DNA from: an uncultured Dehalococcoidia bacterium
GTDB taxonomy: Bacteria > Chloroflexota > Dehalococcoidia > Lucifugimonadales > JAAXIE01
NCBI GenBank assembly: GCA_951813255.1
Contig: OX638353.1
Location: 1,240,001 to 1,304,000 of the forward strand
Direction: 5' to 3'
DNA: 64,000 bases
The translations under genes and the position numbers were made by a program. Within the stretch, counting starts at the first letter, position 1. Each line of letters starts with the position of its first letter. The notes beneath the pieces are model-generated. The model was not told the DNA's origin. It searched no databases and worked only from the letters and a program-made list of their open reading frames with translations. Below, one piece after another: positions 14,334 to 23,706 of this stretch.

Positions 14334-16049
14334 ATGGCAGATCGAATAATGGACGGCGGCGACATCCTCATAGAGGTCCTTAACAACCACGGCGTTGACC
14401 ACATGTTTGGCTCCCCCGGCTCCGAGTGGCCTCCCCTCTGGGAAGCCCTCTCCCGCCGCAAGGCCGAGGGCGAGCAGGCCCCCACCTACCTCAACTGCCG
14501 TCACGAGGGCCTCGCCATCGGCGCAGCCCTCGGCTACCACCGCGGCACCGGCAAGCTGGTCGCCGTTCCCCTCCACACCAACTCCGGCGCCCTCAACTGC
14601 GCCACCAACCTCCGCGGGGCCATGCACGACTTCTCCCCGCTGGTCGTCCTCGCTGGCGAGAGCATCGGCTACGGCGAGATGGACATCGATCCCGGCCCCC
14701 AGTGGCTCCACAGCCTCAGCTCCATCGGCGGGCCCTCCCGCCTGATGGAAGACCTCGTCAAGTGGCAGTCCACCGTCCGCACCAGCCACACCCTAGCCGA
14801 CACCTTCCACCGCGCCTGCCAGATCGCCCAAGCCGAGCCCCAAGGCCCCGTGCTGGTGAACCCTCCCATGGAAATCATGCTGGAGCAGATCGGCGTCGAC
14901 CAGTTGCCCGTTCCCCCCGGAACGGCAGCAGCCCCTCAGCCCGATGTCCGGGTGCTGGAACAGGTCGCCCACCTTCTTATAGAAGCCCGCAACCCGGTCA
15001 TCTTCACCGAGGCCGCAGGCAAGGATCCCGCCTCAGTGGCCTACCTCACCGAGCTGGCCGAACTCCTAGCCCTGCCCGTCATCGAGCCCTCCGGTGCCGA
15101 CGCCACCAACATCTCCACCGAGCACCCTCTGCACCTCGGCTACGACGCAGAACCCTGGCGCTCCCAAGCCGACCTCATACTTCTTCTAGCCTGTCCCGTC
15201 CCTTGGCACCCGCCCTCAAAGCGTCCCGCTCCCGGCTGCAAGGTAGTCGACATCGGCGTAGACCCTGACCGCCACCTGAAGCCCTACTCCGGCTTCCCCT
15301 GCGACATCCAGGTCCACGGCCAAGTCAAACCCAACCTCCAAGCCCTGCTCGAAATCGTCCGCGACCTCAAGCCCCGCAACAGCTCCAGCGCCAGCCGCAT
15401 CCAGGAGCGCGAGTCCGAACTGCACCAGATGCACCGCGCCCAGCGTCAGGCAGCCCTCGATGACGCTCTCGCAGCCCAGAGCAAGTTCCCCATCGAGCCC
15501 AACTACGCCGCCCACGCCTTCAACGAGGCCGTACCCGACGACGCCGTAGTGGTCACCGAGCTAATCACCCACCGTGGCGTCTTCGAGCGTCACCGTGAGC
15601 GCTCCCAGCCGGGCCTCTACCTGCGCAGCTTCGGCGGCCTAGGACAAGGCCTGCCCAACGCCCTCGGCATGAAAGTCGCCCATCCTGACCGCCTCGTGGT
15701 CTGCGCCATCGGCGACGGCAGCTTCTTCTACAACCCCGTCATCTCCTGCTACGGCATGTGCCAGGAATACGACATGCCCATCCTGACCGTGGTCTTCAAC
15801 AACCACGGCTACGCCTCCCAGCAGGGCGGTGTGGAAAGGGCCTACCCCGGCGGGTTCGCCTCCCGCGACGACGTGCGCTGGGCCACCTCCATCAAGCCCC
15901 GCCCCGAATACGCCAAGCTCCTCGAAGCCTTCGGAGGCTCCGGCCAAGCCGTCGACCAACCCGCCGACATCATCCCAGCCATCCGCAAGGGCATCGAAGC
16001 CGTCCAGTCCGGCCAACCCGCCATAGTGGACATCGCCCTAGCGAGGTAG
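14334..16049 (+). CDS. Thiamine-diphosphate enzyme, IlvB/acetolactate-synthase-like
   Basis: A 571-residue TPP enzyme with the three-domain IlvB fold. N-terminal domain: GVDHMFGSPGSEW and the catalytic Glu58 in NCRHEGLAIGAA. C-terminal domain: TPP motif GDGSFFYNP from Gly460 ending in FNNHGYAS. It differs from housekeeping acetolactate synthase in its FAD-domain region, and no regulatory subunit (ilvN) is beside it. It is more likely a 2-oxoacid decarboxylase or carboligase of unknown substrate. Ribosome site GAAAGGAAG precedes the ATG. A distant paralogue starts at 18540; the pair may belong to one catabolic neighbourhood. Confidence 0.85.
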   Translation: MADRIMDGGDILIEVLNNHGVDHMFGSPGSEWPPLWEALSRRKAEGEQAPTYLNCRHEGLAIGAALGYHRGTGKLVAVPLHTNSGALNCATNLRGAMHDFSPLVVLAGESIGYGEMDIDPGPQWLHSLSSIGGPSRLMEDLVKWQSTVRTSHTLADTFHRACQIAQAEPQGPVLVNPPMEIMLEQIGVDQLPVPPGTAAAPQPDVRVLEQVAHLLIEARNPVIFTEAAGKDPASVAYLTELAELLALPVIEPSGADATNISTEHPLHLGYDAEPWRSQADLILLLACPVPWHPPSKRPAPGCKVVDIGVDPDRHLKPYSGFPCDIQVHGQVKPNLQALLEIVRDLKPRNSSSASRIQERESELHQMHRAQRQAALDDALAAQSKFPIEPNYAAHAFNEAVPDDAVVVTELITHRGVFERHRERSQPGLYLRSFGGLGQGLPNALGMKVAHPDRLVVCAIGDGSFFYNPVISCYGMCQEYDMPILTVVFNNHGYASQQGGVERAYPGGFASRDDVRWATSIKPRPEYAKLLEAFGGSGQAVDQPADIIPAIRKGIEAVQSGQPAIVDIALAR

Positions 16050-16078
16050 GGGAAGTCACTCAGGAGTTGTCCAAGGGC

Positions 16079-17422
16079 TCACACAGCAGTCTCAGCCTCA
16101 GCAGCCTCCGCCTGCCTCCGGGCTGCATCCCTCGAGACCGCAAGCCCTTGGACAACCTCCGCAAACCCTATCGTCAACAGCCCAAAGAGGGCTGGCATCC
16201 TAAACACATCCCAAAAATAGCCCCAGAGGACGTTCCGGACGCTATCGATGGCGAACCCGCCCAGAGAGTTTAAGTAGGCCGACCAAACGCCAATGCCCAT
16301 CGCAGCCGCAACCACCAACACTCCAGTCACCTTTACAATCCTGAGTTTAGCCAAGGGTCTCCCACGGGCATAGTCTAGGAACTGCGCTAGCGCGAATATC
16401 AGGCTGGCTGCCCCTACCCCCCGGACAGCGTGAGCTGAAAACAAGGACCAAGCGTTAACATCACCTAGATGTCCCACCTCCTGCCACCCCAACCATATTG
16501 CCCAGACAGTTAGGAGTACCGCTCCTATTCGAAGAAAGTCCGGATGGCGCCTTTTCCCGGCTAAGGTGCCCCCTATCCAAGCGAGGCCAAGGAGCAATAG
16601 CCCCCATGTAAATGGGCCAAACGCAGAATGCCAAAACGCTAGAAGGGGCCTCGTCGAACCCGTTGCTTGCCAAATTCCAACGCCCAGTGCAGAGGCGAAG
16701 AACACGGCCGCCACCGCGGGACCCACAGACGTGAACCTCGACAATGTATTATCCAGGTTGCTTTCCTCAGGCCGTGCCTCGGACGACACAACTCCCCGGA
16801 GCACCTCCGAGAAGCCTATCAGTAATACGCCAAAGAGGCCTACCAACTGAAAAAGACTCCAAAAGAAGCCCCACTGAAAGTGGATGCCTGTTGGGCCCAA
16901 ATAGATGTCGTGCGCCCAGATACCTATACAGATTCCAGCCACTATGGCTGCCATCCCCAACACCGTTGCAGCTCCGGCTCTGGCTAGAGGCCTTCCGTTG
17001 GAGTTGTCCAGCGCCTGCGATAGGACAAATACGAAGCCGGCGGCCCCCGCTGTCCACGCAACTCTCGCCGAGAATACGAACCATGACTCAGCACCTTCAG
17101 CAGGTCCTGCATTCCACCATCCCAATACCATCCCACTGAGCATTACAAGGAGCGCCCCTACGCGGAGAGAGCCCGAGTGGTGTTGCCTTCCGGCCAAACT
17201 GTCGCCTGTCCAAGCGAGGCCAAGGGCAAAGAGGCCCCATGTGGAAAGCCATAGCGCGGTATTCCAGAAGGCGGAGAAGGGTCTTGGCGAGTCCATCGCG
17301 ACCCATATCCCGGCACCCACCGCGGCAGCAAAGAAGGCCGCCGCAACCAACTGGCCCAAGACTCCAACCCTGAGTGGAGCGCTCGTTGGTGCAATGTTCG
17401 CCAAGATCCCCCTCCTCACCAC
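16079..17422 (-). CDS. Multi-pass membrane protein with internal duplication
   Basis: A 447-residue hydrophobic protein with about 12 predicted membrane helices. It is an internal duplication: residues about 26-90 (VAAAFFAAAVGAGIWVAMDS, LWLSTWGLFALGLAWTGDSLAG) match about 240-305 (VAAVFFASALGVGIWQATGS, FGPFTWGLLLLGLAWIGGTLAG), and both halves end with a GFxEVxxG segment. No family known to me fits, so function is open. The C-terminal tail is cytoplasmic-looking (RDAARRQAEAAEAE). It converges on the TPP enzyme gene and follows the aminotransferase gene on the same strand. Confidence 0.65.
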   Translation of the reverse strand: MVRRGILANIAPTSAPLRVGVLGQLVAAAFFAAAVGAGIWVAMDSPRPFSAFWNTALWLSTWGLFALGLAWTGDSLAGRQHHSGSLRVGALLVMLSGMVLGWWNAGPAEGAESWFVFSARVAWTAGAAGFVFVLSQALDNSNGRPLARAGAATVLGMAAIVAGICIGIWAHDIYLGPTGIHFQWGFFWSLFQLVGLFGVLLIGFSEVLRGVVSSEARPEESNLDNTLSRFTSVGPAVAAVFFASALGVGIWQATGSTRPLLAFWHSAFGPFTWGLLLLGLAWIGGTLAGKRRHPDFLRIGAVLLTVWAIWLGWQEVGHLGDVNAWSLFSAHAVRGVGAASLIFALAQFLDYARGRPLAKLRIVKVTGVLVVAAAMGIGVWSAYLNSLGGFAIDSVRNVLWGYFWDVFRMPALFGLLTIGFAEVVQGLAVSRDAARRQAEAAEAETAV

Positions 17423-17474
17423 CGAAGCGCCAAGGCCAGGAATGAAGCCTACCCATCAAGCACTGAAAACGGGC

Positions 17475-18380
17475 TCACCCCCCGTGGGCTAGGTACTGCC
17501 CCACGTAGTCCATTCCCACTAGGTCGCTGAATGCCGCGATCAGCCCTCTGGTGACCGGTCCGGGAACGGTGCCGTCGCCGATGGTCGAGCCATTGACAGA
17601 CGCCACCGGGCAGATGCACAGGCTGGTCGAAGTCAGGAAAGCCTCGTCGGCGGTGTAGGCATCGTACTGGTCGATGTCGCGCTCGTGGGCTGGCACTCCT
17701 GTGGACTGCGCCAACTCCAGCACCACGTCCCGCGTGATGCCCGGCAGCACGAACTGCACGTTCGGCGTGTGGATCGCCCCGTCCTTCACAATAAAGACGT
17801 TGCAGCCCTTCCCCTCCGCCAAATTCCCCCGCTCGTCCAGCAGCAGCGCCCACGCCTCCGGGTTCCGCTCTCGCGCCTCCAAGTCGCCCATCACCATGTT
17901 GAGGTAATTGTGGGTCTTGGCCCTAGGACTCAGGAACTGGGGTGGCGTGCGAGGCACCGAGGGCGTCACCATCGGAACTCCCGTCCGGTAGTAGCGGGCC
18001 CGAGTAGCCAGAGGCAGGGGCCTGCACTCGATCAACACCGTCGGCACATCGCCATCGGGAGTCTCGACGCCCCGTGTTACCCGCTGGGTCACCCAGTAGT
18101 CTTCATTCTCGCCGAGCAGAGGCAGGTTCTTTCGGAGGACCTCCAGAGTCAATTCCTCCATCTCATCCTGGGTCATGCCGGGATCAAGACGCAGGTAACG
18201 ACAGGAGGCATAGAGCCGGTCCAGGTGCTCCCTCAACCGGAAGGGGCGCCCCTGAAAGGTGCGTGCCACATCGAAGGCAGCATCGCCATAGATGAACCCC
18301 CGGTCGCGAATCGGTATGGCAGCTTGACTCTCCGGCACGAAGTTCCCGTTGATGTAAGCAATGCGCTCTTGTGCAGCCAT
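17475..18380 (-). CDS. PLP aminotransferase, class IV (branched-chain or D-amino-acid type)
   Basis: A 301-residue fold-type IV aminotransferase: YINGNFVPESQAAIPIRDRGFIYGDAAFD, the PLP lysine in SPRAKTHNYLN, LLLDERGNLAEGKGCNVFIVKDG and FLTSTSLCICPVASVNGS. Fold-type IV members include IlvE, D-alanine aminotransferase and aminodeoxychorismate lyase; the motifs fit IlvE-like or D-amino-acid forms best. ATG at 18380 follows AAAGGGGA. It is divergent from the second TPP enzyme, with about 160 bp between them. Two further aminotransferases (22310, 51213) occur in the window. Confidence 0.85.
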   Translation of the reverse strand: MAAQERIAYINGNFVPESQAAIPIRDRGFIYGDAAFDVARTFQGRPFRLREHLDRLYASCRYLRLDPGMTQDEMEELTLEVLRKNLPLLGENEDYWVTQRVTRGVETPDGDVPTVLIECRPLPLATRARYYRTGVPMVTPSVPRTPPQFLSPRAKTHNYLNMVMGDLEARERNPEAWALLLDERGNLAEGKGCNVFIVKDGAIHTPNVQFVLPGITRDVVLELAQSTGVPAHERDIDQYDAYTADEAFLTSTSLCICPVASVNGSTIGDGTVPGPVTRGLIAAFSDLVGMDYVGQYLAHGG

Positions 18381-18539
18381 TGGGACATCCCCTTTCTTGC
18401 TGGGATAGCGCCCGCATGATAGCAGCCGAAGGGGAATGGGTCACTGAAGCCCGCAAGCCCACGCGCCGGTTGTTGTAGAATTGCCAAGCGTTTAACCGTC
18501 CACCCCGTTCCCCGAACCACTACGGCATCGGAGGAGTCC

Positions 18540-20210
18540 GTGTCCCAAATGATGACCGGCAAGCAGGCCCTGCTGGAGATGCTCAAGGCTGAAGGAGTAG
18601 ACCACATCTTCGGCAACCCCGGCACCAGCGAGGGCCCCATCATCGACCTGCTGGGCGACTACCCTGAGTTCCGCTACATCCTGACCCTCCAGGAAAGCGT
18701 CGCCGTGGGAATGGGCGAGGCCTATGCCCGGTCCACCGGACGCGCCTCCTTCGTCAGCCTTCATGTCGATAGCGGCCTAGCCAACGGCGTCGCTCTAATG
18801 CTCGACGCCCTCAACACTGGCACGCCCATGGTGGTGACGTCGGCCAACTACGATGCCCGCAAGGTGAACGAGACCATGACCGACTTGGCCCAACTGGTGC
18901 GCCCGGTCACCAAGTGGTCCGTGGAGCTGACCCTGCCCGACCAGATACCTAGCACCATGAGGCGGGCCTTCAACGAAGCCAACACCCACCCCAAGGGCCC
19001 GGTCTACGTGGGCTTCTCCTCCAATGCCTTGGAGGGTATGGCAGAAATGAACATCGTGCCCTCCCGTCCTGCTTACGACGCCACCCATCCCAACCCGGAG
19101 GGCATCGCCCAAGCCGCTTCCCTGCTGCTCAACTCCAGCCGTCCCATGATGCTGGTCGGCGACCGTCTCTCCGAGGATGACGCCTTGGACGAGGCCGTGG
19201 AGTTGGCCGAACTGATGGGCCTGCCCGTCTACCAAGCCGGCGGGGCCGAGGTGGCCTTCCCCACGACTCACCCGCAATATCAAGGCGGCCTTTCCCTCCG
19301 GGTCGCCGGGCAGCGCGCCGCTCTACAGCAGGTTGACTTGGTGCTCGCCGTTGGTGCTGATCCCTTCGCCGAACTCTTCTACTGGGGAGATGTAATCCTG
19401 CCCCCGGAAGCCAAGCTGGTACACATCGACCCCAGCCCCAGCCGCATCGGGCGGTCCGAACCGACTGATGTCGGTATAGTCGGTCATTGCGGCCTCGCCC
19501 TCGACGACCTGACCGAGGCCCTCAAGGAACGCCTGTCCGCCGCCGATCAGCCCGAAATAGACCAGCGCAGGGACCGCACGGTGACCGAAGCCCGGCACAA
19601 CCGTCAGGCATTCGATGAGTCCCAAGCGGAGAAGTGGGACCACGCACCCATGACTCCAGCCCGCATGATGTCCGAGGTAGCCGCAGCCATCCCCCACAAC
19701 GCCATCGTCGTGGATGACTCCATCAGCAATCGTGGCGTGATGCGACACTACTTCAAAGGCAAGCGTCGCGGGGACCTGCGGGCCGTCCGGGGGCAGTCTA
19801 TCGGCGGAGGCATCGGGGCAACCATGGGCACCCAATGCGCCAATCCTGACCGCCCCGTGTTTGGCATCATCGGCGACGGCAGCGCCATGATGACCGTCCA
19901 AGGGCTCTGGACGGCAGCCAACGACAACATCCCCTGCATCTTCGTCATCTGCAACAACGGTTCATATCGCGTCCTCAAGGTCAACTTCAGCATCTACCAG
20001 AAGGAAGTTCTCGAACTGCCCGAGACCTCTGGCGGAAGGCTGATGTATTCCGACTTCGGCACCCCCTTCAACATGGCAGCTATCGCCAACAGCATGGGCG
20101 TTCATGGCGAGCGCATCACCGACCCCGCCGATATCAAGCCAGCCGTGGACCGGGCGGTGGCCTCCGGTAAACCGGCCCTTCTGGACATCGTGATAGACGG
20201 TTCGCTCTAG
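18540..20210 (+). CDS. Thiamine-diphosphate enzyme, benzoylformate decarboxylase/IlvB-like
   Basis: A 556-residue TPP enzyme. Glu52 in LTLQESVAVGMGEAYA is the cofactor-activating residue and GDGSAMMTVQG from Gly445 ends in ICNNGSYRVLK. GNPGTSEGPI near the N-terminus is typical of the benzoylformate-decarboxylase branch, in contrast to the paralogue at 14334. It probably decarboxylates a 2-oxoacid. The start may be GTG 18540 or ATG 18549; GGAGGAG at 18530-18536 fits either only moderately. The following peptidase gene lies 31 nt downstream on the same strand. Confidence 0.85.
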   Translation: MSQMMTGKQALLEMLKAEGVDHIFGNPGTSEGPIIDLLGDYPEFRYILTLQESVAVGMGEAYARSTGRASFVSLHVDSGLANGVALMLDALNTGTPMVVTSANYDARKVNETMTDLAQLVRPVTKWSVELTLPDQIPSTMRRAFNEANTHPKGPVYVGFSSNALEGMAEMNIVPSRPAYDATHPNPEGIAQAASLLLNSSRPMMLVGDRLSEDDALDEAVELAELMGLPVYQAGGAEVAFPTTHPQYQGGLSLRVAGQRAALQQVDLVLAVGADPFAELFYWGDVILPPEAKLVHIDPSPSRIGRSEPTDVGIVGHCGLALDDLTEALKERLSAADQPEIDQRRDRTVTEARHNRQAFDESQAEKWDHAPMTPARMMSEVAAAIPHNAIVVDDSISNRGVMRHYFKGKRRGDLRAVRGQSIGGGIGATMGTQCANPDRPVFGIIGDGSAMMTVQGLWTAANDNIPCIFVICNNGSYRVLKVNFSIYQKEVLELPETSGGRLMYSDFGTPFNMAAIANSMGVHGERITDPADIKPAVDRAVASGKPALLDIVIDGSL

Positions 20211-20241
20211 ACGGACAAGACCAGCCAAGGAGAAGAAAGGC

Positions 20242-21591
20242 ATGACTGCACAGACCAACCCCGGAGCCCTCGATGCTGCGACCCTAGCCGGTTTCCAGCA
20301 GGCCTTCGAATCCCTTCCTGCCCATCAACTTATGCAGAACGTAGTGACCCAGCACGACGTGAACGATGTGGCCTTGAACCACAAGACCGTCGCCGAAGCT
20401 ACCCACAGCTTCTCCACCGTCCTCGATGACTGGAGCGTGACCAATCAAGCCCGCTCAGGGCGTTGCTGGATGTTCGCTGGCCTGAACCTCTTTCGCGCAG
20501 AGACCAAGAACCTGCTCAACGTCAAAGAGTTCGAGTTCAGCCAGAGCTACGTGATGTTCTGGGACAAGATGGAGCGGGCCAACTACGTCCTCGAAGCAGT
20601 CATCGAGACCGCCGACCGCCCCGTCGACGACCGTGTCGTGGCATGGCTGCTCCACCAACCCTTGGGAGACGGCGGCCAGTGGGACATGTTCGTCAGCCTT
20701 GTAAGGAAGCACGGCGTGGTCCCCAAGACAGTCATGCCCGAAACCGAAAGCTCCGGCAACTCGGCCCGAATGAACGCCAGCCTCAACTACCAAGTCCGCC
20801 AGGCAGCCCGCGACATCCGCACCTTGTACGCCCAGGAGGGCGGCTTGACCGCCATGCGCCAAGCCAAGGAGGAGACCCTCCGCTCCGTCTACCAGATTCT
20901 CTGCATCCATCTGGGTACTCCGCCCGCCAGTTTCAACTGGCAGTGGAAAGACAAGGACGACGAGTTCCACCGTGACGGCACAATGACGCCCGCCCAGTTC
21001 GCCGGAAAGTACATCTCCACTCCCATGGAGGAATACGTCTGCTTGGTCCACGACCCGCGCCAAGCCAACCCCCCGGGCCGCACCTACACAGTCCAGTACT
21101 TGGGCAACGTCGTAGACGGGACCCGCATCAAGTACCTCAACATCGACATCAACCTCATGAAGGACATCGCCATGCGCATGCTCCAGGACGGGAAACCCGT
21201 CTGGATGGGCTGCGACACCGGCAAGCAGATGCACCGCGACAAGGGCCTGTGGGACGCAGAACTGTTCGACTACGCCAGCGTCTACAACGCCGACTTCTCC
21301 ATGAACAAAGAGGAGCGCCTCGAATATCACCAGACGGCCATGACCCATGCCATGCTCTTCACCGGTGTGGACGTGGTGGATGGTCAGCCACGCCGGTGGC
21401 GCGTGGAAAACAGTTGGGACGACAAGGTGGGCGACAAGGGGTTCTTCCTCATGAACGACTCCTGGTTTGCCGAGTACATATTCGAAATAGCCGCCCCCAA
21501 GAGCTACCTCCCGGAACACCTGCAACAGGCGCTGGAAATGGAGCCGGTAGTCCTCCCCCCGTGGGACCCCATGGGGTCCCTAGCATACTGA
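20242..21591 (+). CDS. pepC: Aminopeptidase C (bleomycin hydrolase family, peptidase C1)
   Basis: A 449-residue papain-fold cysteine peptidase of the PepC/bleomycin hydrolase type. The catalytic triad is Cys75 (RSGRCWMFAG), His369 (THAMLFTGVD) and Asn390 (VENSWDD). VTNQARSGRCW is the family signature. PepC is a cytoplasmic hexamer that trims N-terminal residues from peptides. AAGGAGAAG precedes the ATG. It is a scavenging function in keeping with the amino-acid-handling genes around it. Confidence 0.93.
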   Translation: MTAQTNPGALDAATLAGFQQAFESLPAHQLMQNVVTQHDVNDVALNHKTVAEATHSFSTVLDDWSVTNQARSGRCWMFAGLNLFRAETKNLLNVKEFEFSQSYVMFWDKMERANYVLEAVIETADRPVDDRVVAWLLHQPLGDGGQWDMFVSLVRKHGVVPKTVMPETESSGNSARMNASLNYQVRQAARDIRTLYAQEGGLTAMRQAKEETLRSVYQILCIHLGTPPASFNWQWKDKDDEFHRDGTMTPAQFAGKYISTPMEEYVCLVHDPRQANPPGRTYTVQYLGNVVDGTRIKYLNIDINLMKDIAMRMLQDGKPVWMGCDTGKQMHRDKGLWDAELFDYASVYNADFSMNKEERLEYHQTAMTHAMLFTGVDVVDGQPRRWRVENSWDDKVGDKGFFLMNDSWFAEYIFEIAAPKSYLPEHLQQALEMEPVVLPPWDPMGSLAY

Positions 21592-21636
21592 GGCCCCTGC
21601 TCCACTGCTCCCAGAGACCTCCACGCCCGCCAAGTG

Positions 21637-21665
21637 TTGACACCTTCGCGCGGCATATTTAGACT
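21637..21665 (+). promoter_or_regulatory. Sigma70-type promoter of the VOC gene
   Basis: TTGACA (21637-21642) and TAGACT (21660-21665) are 17 bp apart. It lies in the gap after the peptidase gene, 80 bp before the VOC start codon, so the VOC gene has its own transcript. Confidence 0.6.
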
Positions 21666-21744
21666 GAGCCTTAGCCACATAAGGCCTTTGTTCAGCTACG
21701 GGTTTCCTCGGCTGGGCTCAAGGCAAGTAAAAAGGAGATAAAGC

Positions 21745-22137
21745 ATGTCTAGGATCTTCGGCGTGCATCATGTCAACTTGGAGTGCAAGGACTTGGAAGC
21801 CACCAAGCAGTGGTACCGGGACATCTTCAACTTGGAAGACGTCGACCGCGGCCCAGGCATCGGCGTGGTGCCGAACCAGCTGTTTGTGGGCGAGTGCGAG
21901 TTGCACTTCACCGAGCGAGAGACCCCTGCCTACATGGAGGAAGGGCATCCCGCTTTCGAGATCAAAGACTGGAACGAGATGATCGCTCACCTAGTCCAGA
22001 ATGGCGTCGGCTTCGAGCGCGGCGGCCCCACCTACAGGCCCGACGGCTCCACCGCCGCCTTCTTCCGTGACCTCGAGGGTAACCTGCTGGAGATCGTCCA
22101 CCACCCCACCGGCAGGCGCTGGGCCCGAGACAACTAG
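21745..22137 (+). CDS. VOC-family (glyoxalase fold) protein
   Basis: A 130-residue single-unit VOC protein: VHHVNLECKDLEATKQWYRDIFNLEDV at the start, and FFRDLEGNLLEIVHHP near the end, where the Glu of LLEIVHH is the expected metal ligand. The first ligand is His in GVHHVN. AAAAGGAGA precedes the ATG. Members catalyse isomerisation, ring cleavage or glutathione-type chemistry; no substrate can be assigned. It is flanked by its own promoter and a strong terminator, so it is a single-gene unit. Confidence 0.82.
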   Translation: MSRIFGVHHVNLECKDLEATKQWYRDIFNLEDVDRGPGIGVVPNQLFVGECELHFTERETPAYMEEGHPAFEIKDWNEMIAHLVQNGVGFERGGPTYRPDGSTAAFFRDLEGNLLEIVHHPTGRRWARDN

Positions 22138-22182
22138 AAAACCCTGCCCGGAACGTAGGCGAGCCTACACTGGGCGCCCTTA

Positions 22183-22222
22183 ACACAGGCTGGCCTTCTC
22201 TGCGGTCAGCCTGTGTCTGTGT
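22183..22222 (+). terminator. Rho-independent terminator after the VOC gene
   Basis: Perfect 10-bp stem ACACAGGCTG (22183-22192) with CAGCCTGTGT (22207-22216) around a 14-nt loop, followed by a short T run (CTGTGTTTTC). A second small palindrome GTAGGC-GA-GCCTAC sits just upstream at 22155-22168. Confidence 0.65.
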
Positions 22223-22309
22223 TTTCGGAGGGACGCCTCTCATACTAAAACCGTCGCTGAGAAGCGACTGGCCAGTGGCCCACACCACCCATTACCGGGA
22301 GGAGGCACG

Positions 22310-23683
22310 ATGACGACATACACCCAGCAGGAGATTGACCAGCTCAAGATGTCGGCCTTGCAGCACCTCTGGATATACCAGAGGGAGCCCAGCGAGATGG
22401 CGGAAAAAGGAGGCCCTCCTGTTTTCGTCGGCGGCACAGACTGCCACGTCACCGATATCGAAGGCAACTCCTACCTCGACTGCATGTCTGGCCTCTGGCT
22501 CAAGAACGTGGGCTACGGCCGCACCGAAATAGCCGACGCCGCCTACCAGCAGATGCTTGAGCTGACCTACATGCCTGCCGGCTCCACCGCCGTCCCCACC
22601 GTAAAGCTGGCTGAGAAACTCGCAGAGATCACCCCCGGAGATCTCGGTCGCTGCTTCTTCACCAGCGGAGGCTCCGAGTCCGTGGAGACAGCCCTGAAAA
22701 TCGCCCGTGCCTACCAGCGACGCGTGGGCGAGGCGGGCCGCTATCGCATCATCAGCCGCCGCGGGTCATACCACGGTGCCACCTACGGCGCCATGTCTCT
22801 GGGTGGTATGCCCTCCGCCCCCCGCATCGATTACGAGCCCCTCATGCCTGGAGCCGTGCACGTTGCCCAGCCCAACCCCTACCGCTGCGAGTTCGGCGGC
22901 GAGACTCCCGACGAGTGCGGCATCCGCTGCGCCAACGCCGTGGAAGACCTCATCAAGTTCTACGGTCCGCAGACAGTGGCAGCAGTCATAGCTGAGCCCA
23001 TTGCCAGCCCTCCCGGTGTGGCCGTGCCCGGCGACACCTACTGGCCAGCATTGCGGGACATCTGCACCCGTCACGGCGTGTTGCTTATCGCCGACGAAGT
23101 CATCACAGGCTTCGGACGTACCGGGCGCATGTTCGCCTGCGAACACTGGGGCATCACCCCCGACATCATGACCGTGGCTAAGGGCATCACCAGCGGCTAC
23201 ATCCCCATGGGAGCAGCCATCACCCGCAAGGAAATCGCCGACGTCTTCGTCGGCAGCGAAGATGCCTCCTTCCGCCATATCATCACCTTCGGCGGGCACC
23301 CAGTGGCCGCAGCCGCTGCCCTCCGCAACATCCAGATCATGGAAGACGAGGAGCTGCCCCAGAACGCCGACGAAGTGGGTTCCTACCTCCTCGATGGCCT
23401 CCGAGAACTCTACGCTCGGCATGAGTCCATCGGAGACGTTCGTGGTAAGGGCCTCATGTGTGGCGTGGAAGTCGTGAAGGACCGGGCAACCAAGGAGAAC
23501 TTCCCTTCCCACGTGAAGCTCGGCGACCGCCTCACCGGCATGTTCCGCCAGAATGGCCTGCTCCTGCGCGGCGGTGACGCAATGAACATCGCCCCACCCC
23601 TGTGCGCCACCCGCGATGACATAGACGAGATCGTCACAGTCATGGACAGCGTGTTCACCGACCTCGAGTCGGAGTTGCTCTAG
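22310..23683 (+). CDS. PLP aminotransferase, class III
   Basis: A 457-residue class III (omega) aminotransferase. Landmarks: SGLWLKNVGYG, FFTSGGSESVETALKIARAY, SRRGSYHGATYGAMSLGG, LLIADEVITGFGRTG, and the PLP lysine in TVAKGITSGYIPMGA (about residue 291). Relatives act on taurine, beta-alanine, putrescine, hypotaurine or aromatic amines with pyruvate as acceptor; the substrate is unassigned. GGGAGGAGG precedes the ATG. The dehydrogenase gene 23 nt downstream is probably co-transcribed. An aminotransferase making a semialdehyde or oxoacid followed by a hydroxyacid dehydrogenase is a sensible pair. Confidence 0.88.
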   Translation: MTTYTQQEIDQLKMSALQHLWIYQREPSEMAEKGGPPVFVGGTDCHVTDIEGNSYLDCMSGLWLKNVGYGRTEIADAAYQQMLELTYMPAGSTAVPTVKLAEKLAEITPGDLGRCFFTSGGSESVETALKIARAYQRRVGEAGRYRIISRRGSYHGATYGAMSLGGMPSAPRIDYEPLMPGAVHVAQPNPYRCEFGGETPDECGIRCANAVEDLIKFYGPQTVAAVIAEPIASPPGVAVPGDTYWPALRDICTRHGVLLIADEVITGFGRTGRMFACEHWGITPDIMTVAKGITSGYIPMGAAITRKEIADVFVGSEDASFRHIITFGGHPVAAAAALRNIQIMEDEELPQNADEVGSYLLDGLRELYARHESIGDVRGKGLMCGVEVVKDRATKENFPSHVKLGDRLTGMFRQNGLLLRGGDAMNIAPPLCATRDDIDEIVTVMDSVFTDLESELL

Positions 23684-23706
23684 GGCGAACTAGGGTAAGC
23701 CAGACC

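Noticed and set aside
21693..21701. CAGCTACGG as a fourth array
   Set aside because: A single copy without words or neighbours. An 8-9 bp match is expected by chance in a window of this size. A CAGATACGATT inside tyrS (near 53376) is rejected for the same reason.
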